A stretch of 64,000 bases of DNA from an uncultured Porphyromonadaceae bacterium (lineage in GTDB: Bacteria; Bacteroidota; Bacteroidia; Bacteroidales; Barnesiellaceae): assembly GCA_900538555.1 (NCBI GenBank), contig UPYI01000012.1:1-64000 (forward strand), in the 5' to 3' direction. The stretch's first letter is position 1. Each line of letters begins with the position of its first letter. Below are positions 63,378 through 64,000 of this stretch, one piece after another. The translations under genes and the position numbers were made by a program. Under the pieces are notes generated by a model, which was not told where the DNA came from, ran no database searches, and saw nothing but the letters and a program-made list of their open reading frames with translations.

Positions 63378-64000
63378 TCAATCGTTGATTTCAAAATCGT
63401 TTCTTATCCTCAACTCCGGCTCCGATTTCAACAAAGCCTTTACTCTCAAAGATTCGTTCGTCACGGTCAGGTAATCGGCATCAGCCGAAGCCGTCACCGC
63501 ACAATCGGCAGGCGTCTCCCCGTTCGAACACATCGACAGGTAGAATGCCAGCACGGTCTCCCGGATGTCATTCAGGTCGAACGTCTGCTCCGCACCCGAA
63601 TAGATCACGAAGTCCGCCCACGTATTCGTTCCGTCTCCGCCCACTTCCCAATGACCTTTCAGATCTCCCCATTGGGCATAAGGCACACACAGATGAGCCG
63701 ACACGGCAGGCGAAGTCAAAGCCACGCATCCCGTCGGTATTTCGGGCAAGGTGAAAGAGACATCGTCCAGATCGCCGCCGATCTCGATCCGCAACCGCAA
63801 ATCCCGGGCGGAAAAACGTCCCGCCTGCAACCGGTCGATCGACACATGCGTATCGCCTCCGTCCTTTGCCACATTCATCACGGCAATCACCGTATTGCTG
63901 TCCTGCGCACAGAATATATTCACCGCCGAGAAATCGTAGAAATCGTGCAGGAAACGCACTTGCAGATAAGAGGGCGATGAAGGTGTGCCCCAATGCGCGA
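63378..64000 (-). CDS. C-terminal part of an unassigned secreted-type protein (cut by the window edge)
   Basis: The frame is open to the right edge, so the gene starts outside the window. A GTG at 63959 is internal, not a start. The visible 207 or so residues begin AHWGTPSSPSYLQVRFLHDF and look like consecutive beta-sandwich domains (SRDLRLRIEI-type strands ARDLRLRIEIGGDLDD, TNTWADFVIYSGAEQTF) ending LRIRNDFEIND. I recognise no family. Its stop codon lies 1 nt before the ATG of the GH-A-like gene, so it belongs to the same leftward operon. Confidence 0.7.
   Translation of the reverse strand, partial: AHWGTPSSPSYLQVRFLHDFYDFSAVNIFCAQDSNTVIAVMNVAKDGGDTHVSIDRLQAGRFSARDLRLRIEIGGDLDDVSFTLPEIPTGCVALTSPAVSAHLCVPYAQWGDLKGHWEVGGDGTNTWADFVIYSGAEQTFDLNDIRETVLAFYLSMCSNGETPADCAVTASADADYLTVTNESLRVKALLKSEPELRIRNDFEIND

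Noticed and set aside
63378..63959. GTG at 63959 as a gene start
   Set aside because: The same frame continues open to the window edge with protein-like sequence, so the codon is internal.

Overview
The window comes from a member of the Bacteroidales, most likely a gut species. The evidence is a SusC/SusD polysaccharide-utilisation locus (PUL) with a hybrid two-component regulator, DUF6089 and DUF6242 proteins, doubled OmpH/Skp genes beside bamA, many promoters of the Bacteroidetes type (-33 TTTG, -7 TAnnTTTG), and weak or absent Shine-Dalgarno sites. Base composition looks mid-range, and a Barnesiella-like genus is only a guess. I see no phage, integrase island, complete insertion sequence or CRISPR array.

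Positions 1-3436 hold a translation block read leftwards: rpsU, a XerC-type recombinase joined in frame to an HPF/RaiA hibernation factor, then tRNA-Thr, tRNA-Tyr, tRNA-Gly, tRNA-Thr, tuf and tRNA-Trp. Positions 3564-6103 carry an aminopeptidase P and a gamma-carbonic-anhydrase-like protein. Positions 6240-14744 are an envelope-biogenesis run read leftwards: DUF6242 lipoprotein, DUF6089 protein, uppS, bamA, two skp genes, murI and an S4-domain protein. Positions 14916-22206 are housekeeping genes: ribD, prmC, recX, comF, pyrE, an SRPBCC protein, argH, an aldo/keto reductase and a Rieske-like lipoprotein that lacks two of the four canonical ligands. Two tRNAs (Gly, Leu) and an SGNH hydrolase follow, then a glycosyltransferase and a lipoprotein/outer-membrane-protein pair read leftwards.

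Positions 26806-33484 are central and anaerobic metabolism: pta-ackA (acetate and ATP from acetyl-CoA), a NifU-like scaffold paired with a GGGtGRT protein of unknown function, and a PPi-dependent phosphofructokinase.

From 33627 to the right edge lies a carbohydrate locus whose recognisable enzymes are mannoside-active. A hybrid sensor/AraC regulator is divergent from GH130, an MFS transporter, an unassigned lipoprotein enzyme candidate, SusC, SusD, a LamG surface lipoprotein and a second, larger relative of the unassigned protein. After an FHA gene and a GNAT gene come GH38, then leftward genes for a mutarotase-like lipoprotein, GH92, a 1206-residue clan GH-A-like enzyme with a CBM9-like tail, and a gene cut by the window edge. 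The likely scheme is surface capture by SusCD and the LamG protein, trimming by GH92, GH38 and the large enzymes, import by the MFS carrier, and GH130 acting on the freed mannosides.

Most worth following up: the two homologous PUL proteins with no recognised family; a 28-bp dyad directly upstream of the PUL promoter; tandem promoter-bearing repeats upstream of the regulator gene, with a related pair upstream of the GNAT gene; a sequence-conserved family of four terminator hairpins; the NifU-GGGtGRT pair; and the xerC-hpf fusion.
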